This document shows positions 1-9,022 of a stretch of 64,000 bases of DNA, one piece after another; the stretch's first letter is position 1, and each line of letters opens with the position of its first letter. Location: NCBI RefSeq assembly GCF_040215725.1, contig NZ_CP157968.1, positions 1,550,001 to 1,614,000 on the forward strand. The letters run 5' to 3'. The DNA comes from Rhizobium sp. ZPR4. GTDB lineage: Bacteria; Pseudomonadota; Alphaproteobacteria; Rhizobiales; Rhizobiaceae. The translations under genes were made by a program, and so were the position numbers. Under the pieces are notes generated by a model, which was given only the letters and a program-made list of their open reading frames with translations, was not told where the DNA came from and did not search any database.

Positions 1-638
1 GAGAGGTTGGCGCGCGCGGTTTCGACCGCGACTTCGGCCGATGTAATTTGCGCGTCGAGAGCGGCAATTTGGGCAGTAATCTTCTTGACGCTCGCTTCCG
101 CGCTGTCGAGGTCCGCCTTGGAGCCCGCCTGGTTGCGGAATATCGTCTGCTGGCGGATGAGCGTCGTCTGTGCGTTTTCAAGATCGGCCTCGCTTTCCTG
201 GCGTTGTGCCCTCACGTTCGCCAGGGAAGCCTGAGCGGTCTTCAGGTCGTTGCTCTGTGTGGTCGAGTCGATTTCGGCAACAAGGCTGTCCTTCTTGACG
301 GTATCGCCAAGCTTGACATGAAGTGCCGTGATCCGCCCGGAGACCTGTGCGCCGACCGCGACCAGCTTGATCGGCCTGAAGGTACCGGATGCAAGCACCG
401 CCTCCTCGACATTGCCCCGCGTCACCGGCGCCGTGATGGCCGACGTCGTCTGCTGATCGAAATAGCCATATCGGAAAGAGAGAATGGCGATTGCGGCAAG
501 GGCAATGAGACCGGCATAGAGCATGTGCCGCGGTCTGATGCTGCGCTTTGGCGGCGTTCTGGCGGGAGGAGGGCTTGTGTCCTTGGCCCGTTTCGGGCTG
601 ACGGTCGCCGGTGCCTTGTGTTCCAGGGTGTTCAGCAT
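1..638 (-). CDS. HlyD/MacA-type efflux periplasmic adaptor subunit (5' part; C-terminus outside window)
   Basis: Membrane fusion protein of a tripartite efflux pump, linking an inner-membrane transporter to the outer-membrane channel encoded just upstream. The visible N-terminal ~212 residues show a proline-rich cytoplasmic leader, one transmembrane segment at about residues 39-56, a lipoyl/barrel-sandwich half around VAVGAQVSGRITALHV, and then a long Ala/Gln/Glu-rich coiled coil of the hairpin domain. The ATG at 638 lies 4 bases after the stop of the outer-membrane factor gene, so the two are one operon. A MacB or RND partner would be expected beyond position 1, but this is not visible. The single N-terminal membrane anchor and the sequence style favour a MacA-like adaptor over a lipoprotein RND adaptor. 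Confidence 0.88.
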   Translation of the reverse strand, partial: MLNTLEHKAPATVSPKRAKDTSPPPARTPPKRSIRPRHMLYAGLIALAAIAILSFRYGYFDQQTTSAITAPVTRGNVEEAVLASGTFRPIKLVAVGAQVSGRITALHVKLGDTVKKDSLVAEIDSTTQSNDLKTAQASLANVRAQRQESEADLENAQTTLIRQQTIFRNQAGSKADLDSAEASVKKITAQIAALDAQITSAEVAVETARANL

Positions 639-642
639 GAGA

Positions 643-2214
643 TTATTTGGCCTTGGCCAGATGTGGACCGGTGTCGGCGTCAACGACGACAGATGTGGAG
701 ACATCGACCTGTCCGTCCCAGCCTCCACCTAGCGCCTTGTTGAGTGCGATATAGTCGGTAGCGATCGATGCTCTGCTCTCGATTGCGTTCTCCTCAGCGC
801 TATAGAGCGAGCGCTCGGCATCCAGCACATCGAGAAAGTCGACAACGCCAGCTTTGTTCATCGTGTGTGAGAGGTTCGAGGCGCGGCGATAGGAACTGCT
901 TGAAGAGACCAGCTTGCCGTATCTCAGCCGTTCCTGGGTCAGCGATACGATGGCATTTTCGACATCTTCCATGGCGGAGAGAACGGCCGACTGGTAGGCG
1001 ATGAAGTATTGATCCCGCTCGGCCTTGGCAACGTCCACGGCGGCCTTGAGCTGTCCGCCCTGGAAGATCGGCACCGTCAACGTCGGGCCGAATGTCCATC
1101 CGATGGAGGACTTCTTTGCGAGATCACCGATACTGGCTGCCGATGATGAAATGTCGCCGGTCAGGGAGATTGACGGATAACGATTGGCTTCGGCCTGACC
1201 GATCTTCGCGGTATATTGCGCAAGCTGCCGTTCTGCGAGGCGAACATCCGGCCGAGAAGTCAGAATATTGGCGGGAATGCCGACGGAGACATTCGTCTTG
1301 GGGCTCGGGATTGGACCGCCGCCCTTCAGCCTGTCCTCAAGCGTGGCCGGAGGCTTGCCGAGCAGCACGCCCAGGCGATGGACGGCTTCCGAATAAGAGA
1401 TTTCGTAGGTCGGGATATCCGCCTCCGTGCTATTGGCGAGCGCGTCGGCTTTGGCGGTATCGACGCCGGTGGCGCTGCCCGCCTTATATTCCTCATGGGT
1501 AAGAGCTGCGCTTTGGCGCTGCGATGCGGCAGTGCGCTTGGCCAGATCACGCAGCGCCTGATATTCGCGTGCCTGAACATAATAGGATGCGACATCGCCG
1601 ATCAGGGTCAACATGGTGTCGCGTAGCTGCTCATCCGCAGCATCGACGCCGTATTTCGCTGCTTCCGCGGCGCGTTTGTTGCCGCCGAAGAGATCGAGCT
1701 CCCAGCTGGCGTCGAATCCCCCGTCATATAATGTGGAAAAGGTCGCATCGGTCGTACCGCCTTCCGCAGCCGACGTGCGTGTGCGCGCCGCTGAAGCTGT
1801 TTCCGACGCCGTTGGCAGCAATGCACCCTTCTGTTCCCGATAGGTGGCGCGTGCCTCTCGAATCTTTGCCTTGGCTGTCGCAACATCAAGATTGCTGGCG
1901 ATCGCCTCTGCGATGAGCGCATCAAGGGTCGGATCCTTGAGCTGTTTCCACCACTGCGACAATTGCGGGGCCTGCGAAGGCTTGCTTGCAGCCTTGCTGC
2001 TCCAGTGCGTCGGCACGGAAAGATCGGGTGTCCTATAATCCGGTCCTACGACGCAGCCTGTCAATGTTCCGACGAATATGGTGGCAATGGCAATATTCAA
2101 CGGTCCCGTGTTTGAGCGCAAACATATCGGCAAGATTTCTATCCCTGGCTTTGTTGATCCTGTGCGCTGGCTCTGATTGAGGCCAGGAAGACGATGGAGC
2201 ATTAGGGAGACCAT
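643..2214 (-). CDS. Outer-membrane efflux lipoprotein, NodT/OprM family
   Basis: TolC-like channel of a tripartite pump. A lipobox (TLTGC) puts the acylated Cys at about residue 54, followed by VVGPDYRTP, the typical start of mature NodT-family proteins. Two repeated outer-membrane factor modules follow, including the family-typical NILTSRPDVRLAERQL segment near residue 315 and GGWDG near the C-terminus. I chose the ATG at 2214 because GAGG precedes it by 8 bases. It gives an unusually long 53-residue leader before the lipid Cys, so the true start may be further in. First gene of the efflux operon with the adaptor 4 bases downstream. Confidence 0.9.
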   Translation of the reverse strand: MVSLMLHRLPGLNQSQRTGSTKPGIEILPICLRSNTGPLNIAIATIFVGTLTGCVVGPDYRTPDLSVPTHWSSKAASKPSQAPQLSQWWKQLKDPTLDALIAEAIASNLDVATAKAKIREARATYREQKGALLPTASETASAARTRTSAAEGGTTDATFSTLYDGGFDASWELDLFGGNKRAAEAAKYGVDAADEQLRDTMLTLIGDVASYYVQAREYQALRDLAKRTAASQRQSAALTHEEYKAGSATGVDTAKADALANSTEADIPTYEISYSEAVHRLGVLLGKPPATLEDRLKGGGPIPSPKTNVSVGIPANILTSRPDVRLAERQLAQYTAKIGQAEANRYPSISLTGDISSSAASIGDLAKKSSIGWTFGPTLTVPIFQGGQLKAAVDVAKAERDQYFIAYQSAVLSAMEDVENAIVSLTQERLRYGKLVSSSSSYRRASNLSHTMNKAGVVDFLDVLDAERSLYSAEENAIESRASIATDYIALNKALGGGWDGQVDVSTSVVVDADTGPHLAKAK

Positions 2215-2428
2215 CACTTTTCCTCTGCGGAGAAGGGTGGCGGGGCTCACGCGCCATTGGTCCGGGAGCGCCGGGCGGGGCGTTCCCGGACCATTCGGCC
2301 CGACGATGGGCCGCTCCTTCCAACCAACAGGGGCGTCCGGGGGGATCTCAATTGGTTGGAGGCGGAGAGGAAATGGTCTGTCGTGACGAGGCGGAGGGGT
2401 TTCACTCAGAAAGACCCTCCGTCAGCGA

Positions 2429-3043
2429 TCAATGGAACGGATGCGGGCCGGGAACGAGCGACCGCTCCGCGTCCTCCAGTTTGGCGAGCTGATCGGAGTT
2501 CAACACGTTACGCAGAGCAACGGCCTTGTCCTTGAGAATCTTGGCCTTGGCGGCACGATCGAGCACGCGATCGGCCAGGCGCTCGCCGAAAAGCTGAGCC
2601 TGCGCGTCGCCCTGATGGGTCGCCGGGGAAGCGGCAGCATCATCGGCGGCCGGCGGCTCCGGCAGCTCATTCTTCGCAGGGGTCAGGAGATCGATCAGAG
2701 CGCTGGTATAATCCCGCCAGGCGTCGAGCTGATTACTCCGGACGCCGATCAATGTTTCGAGCGCCGACAGTTTTTCTGCGATCATCAGGGCCGGGTTTGG
2801 CCTGTGCGGTGGTCCCGGCGGCATGGGCATCCCGCCGCCAAAGGCCATCATCGGCCCTTCCGGATGACGGTCCTGGAAATACCAACCGTCCGATGGCGGG
2901 CCGACCGGACCTGGCTGTGCGGTCTCGGCGCCCGCGGGCTTTGGCTGGTCTGATGCGATTTCTACACCGGCTGCGTAAGCCGAAGCGGTTGCGCCGCCAA
3001 TTGCCGTTACCAATAAAGCAGCGACGATAAGTCGTTTCTTCAT
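2429..3043 (-). CDS. Secreted Spy/LTXXQ-like periplasmic protein
   Basis: About 204 residues with a clear Sec signal peptide (MKKRL, then a hydrophobic stretch, cut near ASAYA). A Pro/Gly/Met-rich low-complexity linker ([15 protein letters not shown]) follows. The C-terminal half is alpha-helical and charged, with [17 protein letters not shown] and a [11 protein letters not shown] end that resembles LTXXQ/Spy-CpxP family proteins, which are envelope stress chaperones in enterics. The start at 3043 is supported by AAGG 8 bases upstream; an in-frame ATG lies two codons earlier. Family placement is by eye and moderate. The Met/His-rich linker could bind metal, but that is inference. Confidence 0.7.
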   Translation of the reverse strand: MKKRLIVAALLVTAIGGATASAYAAGVEIASDQPKPAGAETAQPGPVGPPSDGWYFQDRHPEGPMMAFGGGMPMPPGPPHRPNPALMIAEKLSALETLIGVRSNQLDAWRDYTSALIDLLTPAKNELPEPPAADDAAASPATHQGDAQAQLFGERLADRVLDRAAKAKILKDKAVALRNVLNSDQLAKLEDAERSLVPGPHPFH

Positions 3044-3263
3044 AATCATTGCCTTCGCTACGAATAACTGCAGCAAAAGCTAATAGGGCCTTATGTATAC
3101 AATACGTCGATATGTTTCTGAACTTTTCCCGCAAGGGGAATATTGCGAACGAAGTTTGCTGATGGCCCGACAGCAATGCTTCATTACAATTTGTTCTATT
3201 GTCGCCTTAAAGTTTGTCCTTCGATGCAGCAACAGGTAGGGTGTGGCCGATTGCAGGTTGTAT

Positions 3264-3300
3264 GTGGAGAGAGTTGTCGCTTGGCTAAAGCTCTCTCCAC
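3264..3300 (-). other. Inverted repeat (10-nt arms) after the small Cys-rich gene
   Basis: GTGGAGAGAG and CTCTCTCCAC pair perfectly around a 17-base loop, just beyond the stop of the small gene that ends at 3309 on the minus strand. There is no T-run, so this is an mRNA-stabilising or weak termination hairpin rather than a canonical terminator. Confidence 0.4.
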
Positions 3301-3308
3301 GATGTTTG

Positions 3309-3470
3309 CTATTCCTTGCTTCCGGACGCAGCCGATGTCGATTGATCCGCCTCCTTCAAGGCGGCTGCACATTCTTCGCAGCATACTTCGACCGATTTGC
3401 CGCCGAGATTGACCTTGATGGTCTCTGCACCGAGTTCGCAATCGCAAGCGGCACATGTAGTTCTCTTCAT
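3309..3470 (-). CDS. Small Cys-rich metal-binding-type protein (53 aa)
   Basis: Translates to a 53-residue protein beginning MKRTTCAACDCEL, with a second cluster EVCCEEC near residue 32 and a Ser/Ala tail. Two Cys clusters (C-x2-C-x-C and C-C-x2-C) around a short beta-like segment (IKVNLGGKSVEV) look like a minimal treble-clef/TRASH or YHS-like metal-binding module. AGGAAAGG stands 7-14 bases before the ATG, a strong ribosome site. It lies just downstream, on the same strand, of an AraC-type regulator gene. Function not known; metal sensing or trafficking is inference from the Cys pattern. Confidence 0.7.
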   Translation of the reverse strand: MKRTTCAACDCELGAETIKVNLGGKSVEVCCEECAAALKEADQSTSAASGSKE

Positions 3471-3553
3471 CTCATGATCCTTTCCTGATCGATCCCCCTT
3501 GCCGGGGTAGGATCATGAGAGCATCGATCATTATAGCGGTGCTGTCAGAATCT

Positions 3554-4405
3554 TTAGCGAGTCGTGTAGCGCTTGGGCTTCAACTGAGCGGAGCGCTGAA
3601 ACTCCGCTGGCGTCAGGCCATAGGTCTGTTTGAAGGCGGCGCTGAAATGGCTGTGGCTGGAAAAACCAAGATCGAGCCCAAGCATGGTCAGGTCGTCATA
3701 GGAAGCGAGGAGATCGAGCGCACGCGCCAGCCGAAGCCGCAGTTGATAGCGGTAGAGAGGGATGGCTTCTACCTGCTGGAAGACCTGCGTCAGATAAACC
3801 GGCGAGACGCCGACGTCCTTGGCGATCTCCGCAAGCGTCCAGCGCCGGGCGAGATCGGAGGAGAGGACCAGCTTTGCCCGATCAACGAGCTTCTGCCGGC
3901 CATAACTTGCGCCGGCCGCATGCGACGTCCGTTCGCCGAGAGAACGGCGCACAAGGGTCAATGCCAGTGTTTCGCCTTCCAGGCTCTCGGCTATCTTGCG
4001 GCTGAGCCCATGGCGAAGCATCGCCACGAGCGCCTGTGCGCGTGGATCGATGCGTCGGCGCTGGCGACGAAAGATGACGCTTTCCCCGGATTGAACCTGT
4101 TCCTTGGGTGCAAACTCGTGAAGAACGCTCTCGTCGATCATGAGGTCGAGACAGGAATCGCCGCCGTCGACAGGATGGCTGATTCGGTATCCCTGGCCTC
4201 GATTGAAGAAAAGCACCTGGTTTGCTTCCGCAACGGCATCGCTCTGACCGACATGGCGCTTGAAGACGCCGCGATAAGGATAAACGAGGCTTGTCCTGTG
4301 GGCGCATTCCTCGCCGCTCTTGTGCCGGCATTCACCATTGCAGACGACATCGCGGATGAGGACGGTTTTCGTCTTCAGCAGCAAGGCTGTCGAAATTTGT
4401 GACAT
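3554..4405 (-). CDS. AraC family transcriptional regulator
   Basis: 283 residues. The N-terminal part is a variable ligand-type domain containing several Cys/His (CNGECRHKSGEECAH at about residues 22-36), which could bind metal. The C-terminal ~100 residues carry the two AraC helix-turn-helix motifs (WTLAEIAKDVGVSPVYLTQVF and the LGFSSHSHFSAAFKQTYGLTPAEFQ signature). Same strand as the small Cys-rich gene 83 bases downstream, which may be its target or partner. The inducer is unknown. Confidence 0.9.
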   Translation of the reverse strand: MSQISTALLLKTKTVLIRDVVCNGECRHKSGEECAHRTSLVYPYRGVFKRHVGQSDAVAEANQVLFFNRGQGYRISHPVDGGDSCLDLMIDESVLHEFAPKEQVQSGESVIFRRQRRRIDPRAQALVAMLRHGLSRKIAESLEGETLALTLVRRSLGERTSHAAGASYGRQKLVDRAKLVLSSDLARRWTLAEIAKDVGVSPVYLTQVFQQVEAIPLYRYQLRLRLARALDLLASYDDLTMLGLDLGFSSHSHFSAAFKQTYGLTPAEFQRSAQLKPKRYTTR

Positions 4406-4474
4406 GCCGAAATCCCCACCCCAGCGCCGATGCTCGCCGCACTTGCGAAGCTTAGCACGTCCTGCGCCGTGTTT

Positions 4475-4702
4475 TTAGTAGCGGCTGTAAACATGGACAT
4501 CGCTTCCATTCTGGCCGCGGGAAAGGCCAATGTCCTTCAACTGATCGTCCGACAGTTCCAGAAGCGCATTGCGGTTCCTGCGCTCGGCTATCTTGCACGC
4601 AAGCAGATGTACAAGGCTTAGCAACGCCGAAAGAGGCGCGCGTCGGGCCTTGTAGTGGCTGCGGACGCGTTCGGAAGACAGTAGGATGTTTGCGGCTTGC
4701 AT
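4475..4702 (-). CDS. DUF1127 small protein (75 aa)
   Basis: 75 residues. The C-terminal half matches the DUF1127/YjiS pattern: Arg-rich helix AERRNRNALLELSDDQLKDIGLSR. This family is widespread in rhizobia; some short members act in RNA turnover and phosphate or carbon metabolism in Agrobacterium, but the role of this one is unknown. The ATG at 4702 has GGAG 7 bases upstream. Confidence 0.88.
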   Translation of the reverse strand: MQAANILLSSERVRSHYKARRAPLSALLSLVHLLACKIAERRNRNALLELSDDQLKDIGLSRGQNGSDVHVYSRY

Positions 4703-4931
4703 GATGATACTCCACCATTTGTTTCGATGAGGGCAGTGAACCATCGGGACAGCGTCCGCGCTGTCAGATAATTTAGCGATCGAACACAGCGGCAACCATT
4801 CGGGAGAGTGATTGCGGCGCATTTGTATTTTCTTTGTCGACATAATGCCCGTGAGGACGATAGTGTCGGCGCAGTTCCGTCCGGTGCGAGGATAGGCGGC
4901 TGTAAGACGAAGAATATTGAGGAGAGTAGGA

Positions 4932-6077
4932 ATGTCCTGGCAACATCCAGTACCCCGGATCACTGAGGAAGAAAGGCAACAGCGCCTTTCGAGGCTTCGA
5001 AAGCTGCTCGACGCGCAGGGGGTGGCCGGCATGTTGCTCGGGCCGACAGAGAGCCTGCGGTATTTCACCGGGCTCGTCTGGCATGCGAGCGAGCGTTTTC
5101 TCGGCGCGCTGGTGACGCCGAGCGGGCTTTACTACATCGTGCCGGGCTTCGAACGCAGCAGGGTCGAAACCCTGCCGCATCTGCCGGCCGAAATCCTCGA
5201 ATGGCAGGAAGAGGAGAGCAGCGCGGCTCTGATCGCCCGCGTGCTCGGAAACGCGGGCACCCTGGCGCTCGACGACAATATGCCGCTTTACTTCTACAAC
5301 GCGCTGGCTGCCGAGCTTGGGGCAGAAAGGCTTGCAAATGGGGGGCCGATCATCAATGGCCTGCGCCGGATTAAATCCCCAGCCGAAATCGCGCTCATTC
5401 AATATGCCATGAACCTGACGCTGGACGTGCACAAGCAGGCTCATGCCCTCCTCAAGCCGGGAATTCGCGCGTCGGAAGTCGTGGAATTCATCGACCGGCG
5501 TCATCGCGAGGCCGGTGCCCATGGCGGCTCGACCTTCTGCATCGTGTCCTTCGGTGAAGCCACGTCCCTGCCACACGGAGCAGACGGCGATCAGACGCTC
5601 GGCGAAGACGATGTCATTCTGGTGGATACGGGTGCCCGCATCGATGGCTATCATTCCGACCTGACGCGGACATATAAGCTGAAAAGCGGCGACAGCGTCT
5701 TCGAGGATGCCTGGGCGATCGAGCGCGAGGCGCAGCAGGCCGTTTTCGACGCTGCAAAGCTAGGCGCCGCCTGTTCCAGCCTGGATGATGCGGCTCGTGC
5801 CGTGCTGGCGAGACATTCGCTCGGGCCGGACTATAAGCTGCCGGGATTGCCGCATCGCGCCGGCCACGGCCTTGGCCTCGAAATTCACGAGGAGCCTTAT
5901 ATCGTGCGCGGCAACACGACGGAACTCGCGCCCGGCATGTGTTTCTCAAACGAGCCGATGATCGTCTTCCCGCAGAAATTCGGCATTCGGCTCGAGGATC
6001 ACATCTATATGACGACGGACGGCCCGCGTTGGTTTACGCAACCATCCAGCGGGCCGACCCAGCCGTTTGCGAACTGA
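4932..6077 (+). CDS. M24 family metallopeptidase (Xaa-Pro dipeptidase/creatinase-like)
   Basis: 381 residues with a creatinase-type N-terminal domain (about 1-140) and a C-terminal pita-bread domain. The dimetal ligands are visible in order: the two Asp of VDTGARIDGYHSDLTRTY, the His of HRAGHGLGLEIHE, the Glu of SNEPMIV and the Glu of IRLEDH. The cytosolic enzyme would cut X-Pro peptides or a related C-N bond. I chose the ATG at 4932 over the TTG at 4917 because GGAGAG sits just upstream. It is convergent with the sugar-type ABC operon and ends in a strong terminator that overlaps the end of that operon. Confidence 0.9.
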   Translation: MSWQHPVPRITEEERQQRLSRLRKLLDAQGVAGMLLGPTESLRYFTGLVWHASERFLGALVTPSGLYYIVPGFERSRVETLPHLPAEILEWQEEESSAALIARVLGNAGTLALDDNMPLYFYNALAAELGAERLANGGPIINGLRRIKSPAEIALIQYAMNLTLDVHKQAHALLKPGIRASEVVEFIDRRHREAGAHGGSTFCIVSFGEATSLPHGADGDQTLGEDDVILVDTGARIDGYHSDLTRTYKLKSGDSVFEDAWAIEREAQQAVFDAAKLGAACSSLDDAARAVLARHSLGPDYKLPGLPHRAGHGLGLEIHEEPYIVRGNTTELAPGMCFSNEPMIVFPQKFGIRLEDHIYMTTDGPRWFTQPSSGPTQPFAN

Positions 6078-6089
6078 GGATTTTTAATC

Positions 6090-6115
6090 AGGGCGGCCGT
6101 CAAGCCGCCCTTTTT
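6090..6115 (+). terminator. Rho-independent terminator after the M24 peptidase gene
   Basis: AGGGCGGC and GCCGCCCT pair perfectly around a 6-base loop and are followed by TTTT on the plus strand, 13 bases after the peptidase stop. The stem contains the stop codon of the convergent ABC ATPase gene (6100), so the two convergent genes overlap at their termination region. Confidence 0.85.
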
Positions 6116-7158
6116 CCATCTTCGTCGAAGACATGCAGATGCTGTGCCGGGAAGGAGACGTTGACCTGCGTCCCCGCGCTCAGAGCGGTGCGATCCAAGG
6201 TGAACACCTTGAACGGCAGGCCATGCAGCGAAAGATGCAGGATGATGCCGAAGCCGGTGGGTTCGATGAGTTCGACATTGGCGGCCATGTCGGACGGATT
6301 GGACGACAGCACGACGTGCTCCGGTCGAATACCGAGCGTCACCTTCGCAGCGGTTGCCAATTTTAGCGGTTCCGGAAGCGAAATGAGCGTACCATCCTTG
6401 AGCTTGACGGCACCACCCTCATAAGTCGCATCGAGGAAGTTCATGCCCGGTGACCCGATAAAGCCGGCGACGAAGAGGTTGGCGGGACGATCATAGAGTT
6501 CGAGCGGGCTGCCGACCTGCTGGACCACACCGCCGTGCATGGCAACGATACGGTCCGCCAACGTCATCGCCTCGATCTGGTCATGGGTCACATAGATCGA
6601 CGTCGCTTTAAGATCGCCGTGCAGCTTCTTGATTTCAGCGCGCATCTGCTCACGCAGACGCGCATCGAGGTTCGACAGCGGCTCGTCGAAAAGGAAGGCT
6701 TTCGGTTGCCGCACGATGGCGCGGCCCATGGCGACGCGTTGGCGCTGACCGCCGGAGAGCGCCTTCGGCCGACGTTCCAGCAGCGGGTCGAGGCCGAGCT
6801 TGGATGCCGCACCGGCGACCGCCTTGGCAATCCCATCCTTGGCCACCTTCCGCAGCCGCAGACTGTAGCTCATGTTGCCGGCGACATTCATATGCGGATA
6901 GAGCGCATAAGATTGGAACACCATGGCGATGTCGCGATCTTTCGGATGGAGCTCATTGACGCGATTGTTGGCGATACGAATTTCGCCCCCGCTAATATCC
7001 TCGAGACCGGCGATCATGCGGAGCAGGGTGGATTTGCCGCAGCCGGAGGGACCGACAAGAACGACGAATTCGCCGTCCTTGATCCGCAGGTCGATGTCGT
7101 GCAGCACCTGCACGTGGCCATAGGCTTTCTTGACGTTTTGAATATCGATCGATGCCAT
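6100..7158 (-). CDS. ABC transporter ATP-binding protein, UgpC/MalK type
   Basis: 352 residues. Walker A GPSGCGKST, Q-loop FQSYALYPHM, signature LSGGQRQRVAMGRAI, Walker B AFLFDEPLSNLD and H-loop VTHDQ are all present, with a C-terminal MalK-type OB/TOBE regulatory domain (LGIRPEHV onward). It energises uptake through the two permeases encoded immediately upstream (4-base gap). MalK-type ATPases are sometimes shared between CUT1 systems. Last gene of the operon that begins at 12193. Confidence 0.95.
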   Translation of the reverse strand: MASIDIQNVKKAYGHVQVLHDIDLRIKDGEFVVLVGPSGCGKSTLLRMIAGLEDISGGEIRIANNRVNELHPKDRDIAMVFQSYALYPHMNVAGNMSYSLRLRKVAKDGIAKAVAGAASKLGLDPLLERRPKALSGGQRQRVAMGRAIVRQPKAFLFDEPLSNLDARLREQMRAEIKKLHGDLKATSIYVTHDQIEAMTLADRIVAMHGGVVQQVGSPLELYDRPANLFVAGFIGSPGMNFLDATYEGGAVKLKDGTLISLPEPLKLATAAKVTLGIRPEHVVLSSNPSDMAANVELIEPTGFGIILHLSLHGLPFKVFTLDRTALSAGTQVNVSFPAQHLHVFDEDGKRAA

Positions 7159-7162
7159 TTGA

Positions 7163-7993
7163 CTAACCCTTGACCGCGCCGGCCGTCAGGCCCTGCACGA
7201 GATAGCGTTGGATGAGCAGGAAGAAGAGCGCGGCCGGAATGAGCGCCATGACGCCAGCCGCCATCATCTGCCCGAAATCCACCGAGAATTTCGAGACGAA
7301 GGTGAGAAGCCCGACCGGGAAGGTCGCGGCCTGATTGCCGTTGATGAGCATCAGCGCAAAGAGAAGTTCGCTCCATGCCGCCGTGAAGACGAAGCCGAGG
7401 GTGGCTGCGATGCCGGGCAGCGTCAGCGGCAGGATGATCTGCCGGAAAGCCGTGAACTGCGTCGCGCCATCGATCATCGCAGCTTCTTCCAGATCCTTTG
7501 GAATGCCGTCGAAGAAGGACTGCATCAGGAAGGTGGCGAAGGGCACGTTGAAGGCCGTGTAGACGATGACGAGGCCGGTCAGGCTGTTGGTCAGGTGCAG
7601 CGGCGTCAGGATCTTGAAGATCGGCGCGACAAGCATGACCAGCGGGAACATCTGCGTCAGCAGCATCAGCGCCACGATCCAGTATTTGGCACGGAAGTTG
7701 AAGCGCGAGAGCGCGTAGCCGGAAAGAGAGGCGCAAATGGTCACGGCAATCGCCGTCGAGCCGGCGACGATCAGGCTGTTCTTGAAGAATGTCGGGAAGT
7801 CGCTGTGCTGCAGCACGAAGGCGTAATGTTCCCATGTCGTCCGCGACGGCCACATGCGCACGCCTTCGGTATAAAGCAGGTCATTCGGAGTCACCGAAAC
7901 CTTGAGCAGCCAGAACAGCGGGAAAAGCGCGAAGACGACATAGCAAAGAATTGCCAGACGATGCGCGATGATGGGTAGGATGGATCGTCTCAT
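7163..7993 (-). CDS. Carbohydrate ABC transporter permease, MalG type
   Basis: 276 residues, six predicted transmembrane segments. The EAA loop that docks the ATPase reads DLEEAAMIDGATQFTAFRQI near residue 175. Belongs to the CUT1 inner-membrane permeases. Lies 3 bases after the partner permease gene and 4 bases before the ATPase gene, so translation is probably coupled. Substrate is not predictable from sequence. Confidence 0.95.
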   Translation of the reverse strand: MRRSILPIIAHRLAILCYVVFALFPLFWLLKVSVTPNDLLYTEGVRMWPSRTTWEHYAFVLQHSDFPTFFKNSLIVAGSTAIAVTICASLSGYALSRFNFRAKYWIVALMLLTQMFPLVMLVAPIFKILTPLHLTNSLTGLVIVYTAFNVPFATFLMQSFFDGIPKDLEEAAMIDGATQFTAFRQIILPLTLPGIAATLGFVFTAAWSELLFALMLINGNQAATFPVGLLTFVSKFSVDFGQMMAAGVMALIPAALFFLLIQRYLVQGLTAGAVKG

Positions 7994-7996
7994 GGC

Positions 7997-8932
7997 TCAA
8001 TCCTTGTTCAGCAGGGTCTGCCGCAGCAGGATGATCAGCATGGAATAGGCAAGCAGCAGCACCAGCAGCACCAGGGCGATGGCGGAGGCATAGCCGAAAT
8101 CCAGCCGCTTGAAGGCCTGCGTGAAGATGTAGCTGGCGACGATCTGCGTGCGGTCGGCAGGCCCGCCGCCCGTCATGACGACGATCAGATCGGCAAAATT
8201 GGAGACCCAGACCGTGCGCAGGAGGACGGTGATGGCGATGGTTGGCGCCAGGAAGGGAAGGGTAATCGAGCGGAAGCGCTCGAACCAGCCGGCGCCGTCG
8301 ATCGAGGCTGCCTCATAGAGATCGCGCGGAATGGCCTGAAGCGCTGCCAGAAGCGTGATCGCGAAGAACGGAATGCCCCACCAGACATTGGCGACGATTG
8401 GCCCCCACATCGCATAGGTCGGGTCCGACAGAATGTTGTTCGGTTCGCTCATCAGGCCGAGCGCGTAGAGCCAGTGCGGTATCGGGCCGATGACTGGATT
8501 GAAGAGCCACGACCAGTTGAGGCCGGCGAGGAAAGAAGGAACGGCCCAGGGCAGGAATACCAGCGCCTGCACGATCGACCTGCCGAAGAACGGCTTGTCG
8601 AGCAGCAGCGCCAGGATCAGGCCGAAGATGAACTGCAGCGCCACGGAAGCGCCCGTCCACCAAAGCGTATTCTTCAGTGCCCAGTAGAAAGCCTTGTCCT
8701 GCGAGAGCTCGCGAAAATGCTCAAGGCCGATGAAGCCGCCGGAAAACGGATTGAGCAGCTGAATATCGCGGAAGGCGTAGGATATGCCGATCGCCAGCGG
8801 CACCAGCATCACGGCGATGATGAGGATCAGGGCAGGGGCGCTGTAGAGATAGGGCTCCGAGGCGTCGGCCAGGCGCCTCAGCCACGGCCTGCGGTCGTGA
8901 CGCCTGTCGAGCGTGTCGGTCATCGAAGTCAT
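7997..8932 (-). CDS. Carbohydrate ABC transporter permease, MalF type
   Basis: About 311 residues with six transmembrane segments. The EAA motif is DLYEAASIDGAGWFERFRSI near residue 215. The start is uncertain: ATG at 8932 or 8923, or a TTG at 8977 without a convincing ribosome site. I use 8932. Partner of the MalG-type permease 3 bases downstream and the binding-protein gene upstream, from which it is separated by a palindromic stem-loop. Confidence 0.93.
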   Translation of the reverse strand: MTSMTDTLDRRHDRRPWLRRLADASEPYLYSAPALILIIAVMLVPLAIGISYAFRDIQLLNPFSGGFIGLEHFRELSQDKAFYWALKNTLWWTGASVALQFIFGLILALLLDKPFFGRSIVQALVFLPWAVPSFLAGLNWSWLFNPVIGPIPHWLYALGLMSEPNNILSDPTYAMWGPIVANVWWGIPFFAITLLAALQAIPRDLYEAASIDGAGWFERFRSITLPFLAPTIAITVLLRTVWVSNFADLIVVMTGGGPADRTQIVASYIFTQAFKRLDFGYASAIALVLLVLLLAYSMLIILLRQTLLNKD

Positions 8933-8990
8933 CTGCAAGAGTTCCCGTTCGCGGCGTTCGGACGCCGTCTGTTTCAAATGGGTAAGGACG

Positions 8991-9010
8991 GCGGCGGAAT
9001 ATTCCGCCGC
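8991..9010 (-). promoter_or_regulatory. Perfect 20-nt palindrome between binding-protein and permease genes
   Basis: GCGGCGGAATATTCCGCCGC is a perfect inverted repeat just after the binding-protein stop (9023). Such intercistronic stem-loops are known in ABC operons (for example malE-malF) to protect the upstream message and give excess binding protein over permease. There is no T-run, so read-through is expected. Confidence 0.6.
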
Positions 9011-9022
9011 CGCATATGTGGC

